Below, piece after piece: positions 16,409-23,875 of a stretch of 64,000 nt of DNA. The notes under the pieces were generated by a model that was not told the origin of the DNA, made no database searches, and saw only the letters and a program-made list of their open reading frames with translations. The stretch's first letter is position 1; every line of letters starts with the position of its first letter. The position numbers were made by a program, and so were the translations under genes. Source of the stretch: Maricaulis sp048270095 (GTDB lineage: Bacteria; Pseudomonadota; Alphaproteobacteria; Caulobacterales; Maricaulaceae); contig NZ_JBLWTL010000008.1 in NCBI RefSeq assembly GCF_048270095.1, positions 47,907 to 111,906 on the forward strand. The letters run 5' to 3'.

Positions 16409-16439
16409 AAAAAGGGCCGCCCGATCGGGCGGCCCTTTT
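16409..16439. terminator. Bidirectional intrinsic terminator
   Basis: A perfect 22-base palindrome (16414-16435, GGGCCGCCCGA and its complement) is flanked by five A on the left and four T on the right. It can therefore terminate both the plus-strand secreted-protein gene and the minus-strand oppC, which converge here. Confidence 0.93.
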
Positions 16440-16485
16440 CCATATTCGGCTGAATTCGACCTCCCGGGCATGCCGCCCCGGCCGA

Positions 16486-17394
16486 TCAACGATCCTTGGG
16501 ATCAATCGCGTCGCGCAGGCCGTCGCCGATGAAGTTGAGGCAGAACAGGGTCACCATCATGGTCACCGCCGGCACGATCAGGGTCCAGGGCGCCACTTCC
16601 ATGTCCTGGGCACCGGCGGAGATCAGCCGCCCGAGCGATGTCAGGGGCTCCTGAACGCCGAGTCCGAGAAAGCTCAAAAAGCTTTCCGCCAGGATCACGA
16701 CCGGGATCATCAAGGTCACATAGACGACGACCGGGCCAAGCACGTTCGGGATGATGTGGCGCTGGATGATCATCCATTGTGATACGCCGGCGGCCTCAGC
16801 GGCCTCGACGAACTCCATCCGCTTCAACGCAATGGTCTGGCCGCGCACGATCCGCGCCATGGTCAGCCATTCGACGGCGCCGATGGCGACGAAAATAAGG
16901 ATGATATTGCGCCCGAAAACCACCATCAGAATAATGACGAAGAAGATGAAAGGCAGGGAATAGAGGATGTCGACGAAGCGCATCATCGCCTGATCGACCC
17001 GGCCGCCGACAAAACCGGCCGTCGCGCCCCAGGTCACACCGATCACCAGCGAGACGATGGTGGCGACGATACCGACCATGAGTGAGACCCCAAGCCCCAC
17101 AAGGGTCCGCGCGACCATGTCACGCCCCTGCGCATCCGTGCCGAACAAGTGCCAGTTTTCAAAGGTCGGCGGGATCCAGACTTCTTCGCGATAGATGGTG
17201 TCGTAGTCATGGACCCAGACGCCAAGCTGACCAAGCACGGCCAACACGACAAGCGTCCCAAGAACGATGATGCTGACGACGGCAGCCTTGTTGCGCATCA
17301 GGCGCCCACGGGCATCTTCCCACAGCGAACGGCCTCGGACCGCCGCCGTTTCCATCAGTTCAGCCTTTTCACCGGGTGTTGCGAGCGTGTTCAT
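16486..17394 (-). CDS. oppC: OppC-type peptide ABC transporter permease
   Basis: 302 aa. It has an N-terminal cytoplasmic segment with the OppC_N helix (AAVVSIIVLGTLVVLAVLG), then TDAQGRDMVARTLVGLGVSL, and a BPD_transp_1 domain with five further helices. The EAA loop EAAEAAGVSQWMIIQRHIIPN contacts the ATPase. It overlaps the stop of oppB by one base (TAATG at 17392-17396), so the two permeases are translationally coupled. No OppD or OppF ATPase gene is next to them in the window. Confidence 0.95.
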   Translation of the reverse strand: MNTLATPGEKAELMETAAVRGRSLWEDARGRLMRNKAAVVSIIVLGTLVVLAVLGQLGVWVHDYDTIYREEVWIPPTFENWHLFGTDAQGRDMVARTLVGLGVSLMVGIVATIVSLVIGVTWGATAGFVGGRVDQAMMRFVDILYSLPFIFFVIILMVVFGRNIILIFVAIGAVEWLTMARIVRGQTIALKRMEFVEAAEAAGVSQWMIIQRHIIPNVLGPVVVYVTLMIPVVILAESFLSFLGLGVQEPLTSLGRLISAGAQDMEVAPWTLIVPAVTMMVTLFCLNFIGDGLRDAIDPKDR

Positions 17395-18326
17395 TATTCG
17401 TACTTCACCTTCGGATTGAGGACGCCATAAAGCAGGTCCGCGATCAGATTGAGGACGATGATGAGGCTGGCGTAAATAATCACGACACCCATCACCAATG
17501 TGTAGTCACGCTGCAGGGCCGCATCGATGAAATGCTTGCCGATGCCGGGCAATTGGAACACGACTTCGATCACCAGCGAACCGGAAATCAGCGCGGCAGA
17601 TGCCGGCCCGAGATAGCTGACCAGCGGCAGGATCGCCGACCGCAGGGCGTGGCGGACAATCACCGTGGAGGGCGAAAGCCCCTTGGCGCGTGCTGTCCGG
17701 ATATAGTTGGAGCGCAAAACCTCGATCATGCTCGCCCGCATCAGCCGGGCGATGATCGCAATCTGCGGCAGGGCAAGCGTGACAACAGGCAGGATCAGCC
17801 GGTCCGGCGTCATGCCGAGCCGCGGATCGAGCCCGCCGGTCGGAAGCCAGCCGAGATACAGGCCGAAGAAGAGAGCCAGGATCGGGCCCATCACGAAAGG
17901 GGGAATGCTGATCCCGACCATGGCGAAGGTCATGACCGCGAAATCACCGCTGGTATTCTGACGCAGAGCCGCGACCGAACCGAGGAAAGACCCGAAGACT
18001 ACAGCGAGGATCATCGAGCAAATCCCGATTGTCGCGCTGACCGGAAAGCCTTGGGAGATGATTTCGGCGACATCCTTGTCCCGGACTTTCAGTGACGGTC
18101 CCAGATCGCCCTGGAACAGATTCACCATGTAGTCGAGATATTGCTTCCAGACCGGCTGGTCCATGCCATAACGGGCCATGAGGAGTTGCCGCGTCTCGTC
18201 AGGCATCGGGCGCTCGAGGTCGAACGGCCCGCCAGGCGCGGCATGCATCATGAAAAACGCGACCGCGATGATCACGAGAATCGTGGGAATGGCGATCAGA
18301 ACTCGCCTAAAGATAAAACCAAACAT
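17394..18326 (-). CDS. oppB: OppB-type peptide ABC transporter permease
   Basis: 310 aa. It starts with the typical RRVLIAIPTILVIIAVAFF membrane segment, then has the periplasmic PGGPFD motif, LMARYGMDQPVWKQYLDYM, and the transmembrane domain with the EAA loop YIRTARAKGLSPSTVIVRHA. It ends in NLIADLLYGVLNPKVKYE, the classic end of OppB/DppB. It forms the membrane pore with OppC for oligopeptides delivered by OppA. It is first of the oppBC pair. A small open frame ends 57 bases upstream on the same strand. Confidence 0.95.
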   Translation of the reverse strand: MFGFIFRRVLIAIPTILVIIAVAFFMMHAAPGGPFDLERPMPDETRQLLMARYGMDQPVWKQYLDYMVNLFQGDLGPSLKVRDKDVAEIISQGFPVSATIGICSMILAVVFGSFLGSVAALRQNTSGDFAVMTFAMVGISIPPFVMGPILALFFGLYLGWLPTGGLDPRLGMTPDRLILPVVTLALPQIAIIARLMRASMIEVLRSNYIRTARAKGLSPSTVIVRHALRSAILPLVSYLGPASAALISGSLVIEVVFQLPGIGKHFIDAALQRDYTLVMGVVIIYASLIIVLNLIADLLYGVLNPKVKYE

Positions 18327-18382
18327 TCTGATATAGTGCTCAATCTGAGTTTTGCCGCAGTTTCAGGCTGGCAGGCGCGATG

Positions 18383-18556
18383 TCAATGAAGCCTATGTCG
18401 CTGCACCGCAGCATCCTCGACGGACAAGGGCGGAACAGCTGCAGTTTGCGACGTTTGTAGCTTGGGCTCCATCAATGCACCAGCAAGCTGGGCCGCTGCA
18501 AGCAGGAGCAACATCCATCCGATGCGCACAAGGCGCTTGCCTAGAAACCGGGCCAC
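18383..18556 (-). CDS. Possible small membrane or exported protein upstream of oppB
   Basis: 57 codons from GTG 18556 to TGA 18383. CAGGGA lies eight bases before the GTG. The deduced peptide has a basic N-terminus (ARFLGKRLVRIG), a hydrophobic stretch (WMLLLLAAAQLAGALM, residues 14-29), and a polar tail with VPPLSVEDAAVQ. This looks like a single-span membrane protein or an uncleaved signal anchor. It is co-oriented with oppBC, 57 bases upstream. The evidence is limited to the reading frame, start signal and hydropathy; I know of no homologue. Confidence 0.45.
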   Translation of the reverse strand: MARFLGKRLVRIGWMLLLLAAAQLAGALMEPKLQTSQTAAVPPLSVEDAAVQRHRLH

Positions 18557-18691
18557 GTCCAAATTCCCTGCCTCGAACTCAAACCAAGATCTTGGTCACG
18601 CAATTTTCGCGCCGACTGTGAACGAGCGTGATTTGCGTGTGTTCCCGGCGCGCCTAGAATGCGCCGCATGTGAACCGGAAAGGCCATAGCT

Positions 18692-19636
18692 ATGCAGGGC
18701 GTGCTTTGGTGGCGAGATTTCGAGTTCCAGGACGGCATGGTCACGGTCAAGAAGACCGGAGCACGCTTGCGCCTCGAACCGGGTTTGATCGGCGAAGTCC
18801 TGTCCTGGTTTCCCTTCTATCTTGTCGTCGAGGGCTGGCGCCTGCGCCGCTCGTCCCGTTCTGGGCCAAGAATCTGGTTCGCCCCTGACCGGCCACGCCC
18901 CTGGTATCTCATCTGGTCCGTCCTGCACGTTGCCGGGGCACGAATCGCAAAAAGCCCCTGCGATGCCGATGCGGTCTTCTATTTTGACGATTCCACGACC
19001 TGCGGCGCGCTCGACTGGCCCTCCGGCCCGCGCGCCATCAATCGCCATTGCCAGAGCATCGCCAAAAGCCATGTCGGCGCAGTGTTCGAGCAATGTTTCG
19101 GTTATGCCCTGAATGTAGATCCCGCCCGGTTCACCGGTCGCCTGGTCCGCAAGTCCGAGGCGAATGGCGCCCATGACGGCTGCATCGTCCAGGGGCCGTG
19201 CGCGGCCGAGGCCGGCTATGTCTATCAGCGGGTGATCGACAATTCGATCGCCGGGGAGCGCGTCGAAGACCTGCGCTGCCCCACTGTCGGCGGCAAGATC
19301 CCGCTCGTCATCCTCAAGCGCCGGCGGCTGAGCGAGCGGTTCGCAAACTCGAATGAAAGCGTGGAAGTCGTTGAAACCCACACTGTGCTGAGCGCCGCAG
19401 AGCAAGCCAGCCTGGCCGAGTTTGCGCGCGCCATGCAGCTCGACTGGGGTGGGCTGGATGTATTGCGCGACAAGGCGGATGGCCGGCTCTACGTGGTCGA
19501 CGTCAACAAGACAGATATGGGCCCGCCGATTGCCATGAAGATGGATGACAAGATACGGGTCACCCAACGGCTGGCCGCTGCCTTTCTGGAATTCCTGCGC
19601 CCGGCCCCCGCCCTGGAGCCATCAAGCCAGCCATGA
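18692..19636 (+). CDS. ATP-grasp-like protein of unknown function
   Basis: 314 aa. I do not recognise a named family, but the C-terminal half resembles an ATP-grasp fold. RKSEANGAHDG (about 155-165) fits the nucleotide-binding Lys strand. QLDWGGLDVLRDKADGRLYVVDVNKTDMGPP (about 247-277) fits the metal-binding Asp/Asn strand, with LDVLRD followed by V-D-V-N. No membrane segment or signal peptide is evident. The substrate is unknown. The stop overlaps the start of the following metallo-beta-lactamase-fold gene by four bases (19633-19636), so the two are very likely made together. Confidence 0.7.
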   Translation: MQGVLWWRDFEFQDGMVTVKKTGARLRLEPGLIGEVLSWFPFYLVVEGWRLRRSSRSGPRIWFAPDRPRPWYLIWSVLHVAGARIAKSPCDADAVFYFDDSTTCGALDWPSGPRAINRHCQSIAKSHVGAVFEQCFGYALNVDPARFTGRLVRKSEANGAHDGCIVQGPCAAEAGYVYQRVIDNSIAGERVEDLRCPTVGGKIPLVILKRRRLSERFANSNESVEVVETHTVLSAAEQASLAEFARAMQLDWGGLDVLRDKADGRLYVVDVNKTDMGPPIAMKMDDKIRVTQRLAAAFLEFLRPAPALEPSSQP

Positions 19637-20541
19637 CGCAGATACCGTTTCTCCAAAAACCTGATGTCGAATACGGCGTCTGCGAGACGCTCTCGCCCTT
19701 GATCCGCCGCGTCACCGCGCCCAATCCCGGCCCCTTCACCTATACCGGAACCGGCGTCTACATCATCGGGCATGGCGAGGTCGCGGTGATCGATCCCGGT
19801 CCATTTGACCCGGTCCATGAGGCGTCGCTGGACGCGGCATTGGCCGGCGAGCACGTCAGCCATGTCTTTGTGACCCATCATCATCTCGACCACTCCCCGC
19901 TGGCCCACCCGCTGGCGGCGAAACATGGCTGTCAGGTTTATGGCTTCGGGGCCCAGAACGCGCTTCCCGCCGGCGGTGAAGTGCGCCTGGAAGCCGGCGA
20001 TGATGTCGGTTTCACGCCCGATATCGAGATTTCCGACGGCCAGGCATTCACCGGCCCAGGCTGGACGATAGAAGCCCTGCACACGCCCGGCCACACGTCC
20101 AACCATGTCTGCTACGCACTCAAGGAAGAGAATGTCCTGTTCAGCGGCGACCATGTCATGGCCTGGTCAACCAGTGTGATCAGTCCGCCCGACGGGCATA
20201 TGGGTGATTATCTCAGAGAGCTCGCGCGCGTGCGGGACCGCAATTTCACACGCCTCTGGCCAACCCATGGCCCGGCGGTCGAAAACCCGGCCGACTTCGT
20301 CCAGGCCTATATCGATCACCGTCTGAAACGGGAACAGCAGATCATCAATGAGCTTGCAGCAGGGCCGCAATCGGTCCCCGGGCTCGTTGCAGCAATTTAC
20401 CAGCATGTCGACAAGCGCCTTCACCCGGCAGCCGCGCATTCCGTACTCGCCCACATGATCCACCTGATCGAGACCGGAAATATCGAAAGCGACGGCGAAC
20501 CCAGCTTGACCAATCTGTTCCGGTTAAGCCCTCAGGGCTGA
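19633..20541 (+). CDS. Metallo-beta-lactamase-fold hydrolase, LACTB2-like
   Basis: 302 aa. The metal site is clear: THHHLDH (His82, His84, Asp86, His87), His154 in HTPGHTSNH, and Asp173 in LFSGDHVM, followed by a C-terminal helical segment (LAAGPQSVPGLVAAIYQHVDK) like the winged-helix end of LACTB2-type proteins. Members act on diverse substrates, including thioesters and, for human LACTB2, single-stranded RNA. The true substrate here cannot be read from the sequence. It is translationally coupled to the ATP-grasp-like gene and overlaps the convergent DUF1499 gene by ten bases at its 3' end. Confidence 0.9.
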   Translation: MTQIPFLQKPDVEYGVCETLSPLIRRVTAPNPGPFTYTGTGVYIIGHGEVAVIDPGPFDPVHEASLDAALAGEHVSHVFVTHHHLDHSPLAHPLAAKHGCQVYGFGAQNALPAGGEVRLEAGDDVGFTPDIEISDGQAFTGPGWTIEALHTPGHTSNHVCYALKEENVLFSGDHVMAWSTSVISPPDGHMGDYLRELARVRDRNFTRLWPTHGPAVENPADFVQAYIDHRLKREQQIINELAAGPQSVPGLVAAIYQHVDKRLHPAAAHSVLAHMIHLIETGNIESDGEPSLTNLFRLSPQG

Positions 20542-21338
20542 GCCCCGCCAAGTGCCTCCAGGAAGGCCTCCACCCGGTCGGCATTGCGCCCCAGGTCATG
20601 GACCGGCTGGCGAGCGACAGAGCGGATATCGACCAGGCTGCCACCGGCCTCGCCAGCGCGGACCCGCACGACAATATCGTCGCGAAACCCGTACCACAGG
20701 CTTTCGGCACCCGCCTCGAACATCCCCGCCTCTGCCGAAGCGGTACTGACCCGCCATCCTGACTCGCGCGCCAACTCAAGCGCCCGCGCGAAGGCGGTCG
20801 GCGCAGGGTCATCGAGACGCAGCGTGCTGATCGCAGGATAGCGGCCAGCCTGTAGCGCCGGCAGGGTTTGCCCGTCAGCGGCGGTCTTGCCGTCATAGTC
20901 TAGGCTGGCATCCAGGCCGGAGCGGCGCGCGGTGAAGCCCGCCGAAAAATGCGGCGGATCCAGAACATCCGTCGTGACATCCAGCACAGCCGGTCCGGCG
21001 GATTTGCTCGCCTCGACCTGAATGGCCCATGTCAGCCCGGCCGCGGCGATCAGCGTTATGGCAATGGCGCTGAGCCAGTTGCCATGCCCCTGTCGGGCCA
21101 GCAGACGATACAGGATGAGCACGCCCAGCGTGAGCACACCGGCCACCAGACCCATGAGCAGAAGGCGCAGCCCCCAGACATGGGTCATGCTGTTCAACCC
21201 GGTCTGCCAGCTCCAGAATTCCCACTTGGTGCCGAATGCCGCGAGCCCGAACCAGAGCGGGGTCACCAAAATCAGCACCGCGCACAGCGCGACGGCGATA
21301 TCGATCGTCATCCGCAGAATTTCGATTAAGCGTGCCAC
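20532..21338 (-). CDS. DUF1499 domain membrane protein
   Basis: 268 aa. The N-terminal ~120 residues contain about four membrane helices. The C-terminal half is the DUF1499 domain, with YPAISTLRLDDPAPTAFARAL, ESLWYGFRDDIVVRV, VDIRSVARQPVHDLGRNADR and FLEAL. Its function is unknown. It lies 25 bases downstream of pdxH on the same strand, probably in the same operon, and its last ten bases overlap the end of the convergent MBL-fold gene. Confidence 0.88.
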   Translation of the reverse strand: MARLIEILRMTIDIAVALCAVLILVTPLWFGLAAFGTKWEFWSWQTGLNSMTHVWGLRLLLMGLVAGVLTLGVLILYRLLARQGHGNWLSAIAITLIAAAGLTWAIQVEASKSAGPAVLDVTTDVLDPPHFSAGFTARRSGLDASLDYDGKTAADGQTLPALQAGRYPAISTLRLDDPAPTAFARALELARESGWRVSTASAEAGMFEAGAESLWYGFRDDIVVRVRAGEAGGSLVDIRSVARQPVHDLGRNADRVEAFLEALGGAQP

Positions 21339-21363
21339 GCCACCCCTCCCTTGCTGCCGGTTC

Positions 21364-22032
21364 TCAAGGATACAACCGGGTGGTCGCCCAGGGCGAGGTC
21401 AAACCGGCCCGTGTGAAGACCAGACGATCATGCAACCGGAACGGCCGGTCGCGCCAGAATTCAATGGCCGTCGGTCGCAAGCGAAAGCCCGACCAATGGT
21501 CCGGTCTGGGCACTTCGCCGAGACCGAAACGGGCAGCCTCACGGGCGACGGCCTTCTCAAGCGCGAAACGGCTCTCGAGCTGCCGCGACTGGGTCGAGGC
21601 CCAGGCGCCAATCCGGCTGTCGCGGGCCCGGGAGGCGAAATAGGCATCGGCCTCGGCCGCATCGACCGGTTCGACCGCACCACGCACGCGCACCTGGCGG
21701 CGCAGCGACTTCCAGTGAAAGCACAGCGCGGCGCCGGAATGGGCCGCCAATTGCTGGCCCTTGGCGCTGCCCAGATTGGTGTAGAAGACAAAACCGCCCT
21801 GATCGACATCCTTCAAAAGCACCATCCGGACATCGGGAAACCCATCCGCATCGACCGTTGCCAGCGCCATCGCATTGGGGTCGTTCAATTCTTTCTTCTT
21901 CGCATCGACCAGCCACTCGGCGAAGAGATCCAGCGGCTCGTCGCGATCGAAGATCTCGACGGCATTGGCCTCATTGGTCCGGGCATAGGCGGCTGCATCC
22001 GGACTGGGCGGGATCAAACTCTTGTCGCTCAT
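21364..22032 (-). CDS. pdxH: Pyridoxamine 5'-phosphate oxidase PdxH
   Basis: 222 aa. ATG 22032 is chosen because GGAG lies eight bases upstream and the N-terminus then matches the family. Typical motifs are FAEWLVDAKKKELNDPNAMALATV, PDVRMVLLKDVDQGGFVFYTN (FMN and phosphate contacts), FHWKSLRRQVRVRG, SRIGAWAS and the end HDRLVFTR...WATTRLYP. The enzyme oxidises pyridoxine/pyridoxamine phosphate to pyridoxal phosphate with FMN and O2. It is divergent from the J-domain-like/aroC unit, with 88 bases between the starts, and is followed by the DUF1499 gene. Confidence 0.96.
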   Translation of the reverse strand: MSDKSLIPPSPDAAAYARTNEANAVEIFDRDEPLDLFAEWLVDAKKKELNDPNAMALATVDADGFPDVRMVLLKDVDQGGFVFYTNLGSAKGQQLAAHSGAALCFHWKSLRRQVRVRGAVEPVDAAEADAYFASRARDSRIGAWASTQSRQLESRFALEKAVAREAARFGLGEVPRPDHWSGFRLRPTAIEFWRDRPFRLHDRLVFTRAGLTSPWATTRLYP

Positions 22033-22120
22033 GGCACGATCTCCAACGGGAAGGTGCTTTCCTACGCCCGTCGCAGGCGGCGTCAACCTTTCAGGAATCT
22101 TCTTGCGTTATCGAAGCGGG

Positions 22121-22627
22121 ATGACATCGCGCGTTCTGACCCTTGCTGCAGCCTATGCTGCGTTCGGCCTCAAGCCGGGCGCCGGGCTGATCGCAGCCAA
22201 GCGCAAGTTCCGCGAGGAAGTCAAAACACTCCACCCCGACACCACCGAGCCCAGCCCGGACGCCCTGTCCAGGCTGGCCGCCATCGTCGAGGCGATCCGA
22301 TATCTCGAAAAGCATCTGCCCGCCTGCATGGAGGTCGAGATCAATAGCGACCAGGCCCGGCGCGGTCTGACCCGGTCCATGCGATCCGGGGAGCGGACGA
22401 TTATCGTACGCATTCCCGCCGGCATCACCGACGGCAGCTTGCTGCAAGCGGTCGGCGAACCGGATATCAGCGTCCAGGTCCGCGTTATCGCCCTGCCCCC
22501 CGGTGCGGTGCGGACCGCCGGGCCGGCCGAATTCGAGCCACTCGATGATTTCATCGAGGCGTTTTCGCGCCCGTCTGCCAATGCCCGCTTCGCGCGCTGG
22601 ATTCGCAAGGCACAGTCGGCCGCGTGA
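22121..22627 (+). CDS. J-domain-like protein upstream of aroC
   Basis: 168 aa from ATG 22121. The N-terminal 70 residues resemble a J domain: AAYAAFGL...LIAAKRKFREEVKTLHPDTTE...LAAIVEAIRYLEKH, with HPD at the expected place. The C-terminal part (QARRGLTRSMRSGERTIIVRIPAGITDGSLLQ) resembles the substrate-binding beta domain of DnaJ. There is no zinc-finger region. It could be a specialised Hsp70 co-chaperone. It precedes aroC by 47 bases and diverges from pdxH, an arrangement I recall from related alphaproteobacteria. Confidence 0.8.
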   Translation: MTSRVLTLAAAYAAFGLKPGAGLIAAKRKFREEVKTLHPDTTEPSPDALSRLAAIVEAIRYLEKHLPACMEVEINSDQARRGLTRSMRSGERTIIVRIPAGITDGSLLQAVGEPDISVQVRVIALPPGAVRTAGPAEFEPLDDFIEAFSRPSANARFARWIRKAQSAA

Positions 22628-22674
22628 CGCCGGGCCTTTCGCCGACTATGCTCTGAAAAAAGCGTGGATCGGCT

Positions 22675-23766
22675 ATGTCACACAACACTTTCGGACATTT
22701 ATTCAGGGTCACCACCTGGGGTGAGAGCCACGGACCGGCCATCGGTGCGGTCATCGATGGCTGCCCGGCCGGGATACCGCTCAGCGAAGCCGATCTCCAG
22801 CCCTGGCTCGATCTGCGCCGGCCGGGCACATCGCGCCATGTCACCCCGCGCCAGGAACCCGACCAGGTGCGTATCCTCTCGGGCACATTCAGCGACGACC
22901 GTACCGGCGGACCGGTCACCACCGGCACGCCGATCAGCCTGATGATCGAAAACCAGGACGCGCGCTCGAAGGATTATGGCGATATCCGCGACAAATGGCG
23001 GCCGGGTCACGCTGATTATGCCTATGACATGAAATATGGCGTCCGCGATTACCGCGGCGGCGGCCGGTCCTCGGCACGTGAAACCGCTTCGCGTGTGGCG
23101 GCCGGCGGGGTTGCCCGCAAGGTGCTGGGCGACGGGATCTCCATCCGCGCCGCCCTGGTCCAGGTCGGCGCGCGGCAGATCGACCGCGCGCGCTGGGACT
23201 GGGATGAAGTGTCCAATAATCCGTTTTTCTGTCCCGACGCCGCTACGGCCGGGCTTTGGGCAGCCGATATGGACGCATTGCGTGCCGACGGTTCATCGAC
23301 GGGCGCCATTGTCGAAGTCGTCATTTCCGGCCTGCCGGCTGGATGGGGGGCGCCGGTCTATGCCAAGCTGGACAGCGAAATGGCCGCCGCCATGATGACG
23401 ATCAATGCCGTCAAGGGTGTCGAGATCGGTGCCGGCTTCGCATCCGCCACGATGCGCGGTGAAGAAGCGGCCGACGAAATGCGAATGGGCGAGGACGGCC
23501 CAATCTTCCTGTCCAACCACAATGGCGGCGTGCTCGGCGGCATTTCAACCGGCCAGGACCTTGTGGTCCGCTTTGCCGTCAAACCGACATCCTCGATCCG
23601 CATCGAACGGCGCACGCTCGACCGCGATTTCGACGAGACCGTGATCGAAACCCGTGGACGCCACGATCCTTGTGTCGGCATCCGCGCCGTTCCCGTCGGT
23701 GAAGCCATGGCGGCGATCGTCCTGGCCGACCAGAAATTGCGCCATGCCGGTCAATCCGCCTTCTGA
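22675..23766 (+). CDS. aroC: Chorismate synthase AroC
   Basis: 363 aa, the usual length. The N-terminus MSHNTFGHLFRVTTWGESHG and the signatures GRSSARETASRVAAGGVARK, FLSNHNGGVLGGISTGQD and RHDPCVGIRAVPVGEAM are those of AroC. It converts 5-enolpyruvylshikimate 3-phosphate to chorismate, the last shared step to aromatic amino acids, using reduced FMN. No strong ribosome binding site precedes the ATG; coupling to the gene 47 bases upstream is possible. Confidence 0.97.
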   Translation: MSHNTFGHLFRVTTWGESHGPAIGAVIDGCPAGIPLSEADLQPWLDLRRPGTSRHVTPRQEPDQVRILSGTFSDDRTGGPVTTGTPISLMIENQDARSKDYGDIRDKWRPGHADYAYDMKYGVRDYRGGGRSSARETASRVAAGGVARKVLGDGISIRAALVQVGARQIDRARWDWDEVSNNPFFCPDAATAGLWAADMDALRADGSSTGAIVEVVISGLPAGWGAPVYAKLDSEMAAAMMTINAVKGVEIGAGFASATMRGEEAADEMRMGEDGPIFLSNHNGGVLGGISTGQDLVVRFAVKPTSSIRIERRTLDRDFDETVIETRGRHDPCVGIRAVPVGEAMAAIVLADQKLRHAGQSAF

Positions 23767-23786
23767 CTCACGAAGATGAAGGGCGC

Positions 23787-23804
23787 GTTCATCCCCGGCT
23801 CATC
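23787..23804 (+). promoter_or_regulatory. 18-nt direct-repeat motif upstream of the first glycine-zipper gene
   Basis: GTTCATCCCCGGCTCATC. Two near-identical heptamers, GTTCATC and GCTCATC, lie 11 bases apart, about one helical turn, as in sites of OmpR/PhoB-type regulators. The same motif, with one change, precedes the second glycine-zipper gene at 25396-25413. The distances to the start codons are similar (72 and 66 bases). Confidence 0.5.
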
Positions 23805-23875
23805 AAGATTTGGTTAAGCTTTCTGCAAACTGGGGCGAGGATTCCCGGAACGCCGTCATGAAGGAGCTTCCAACG

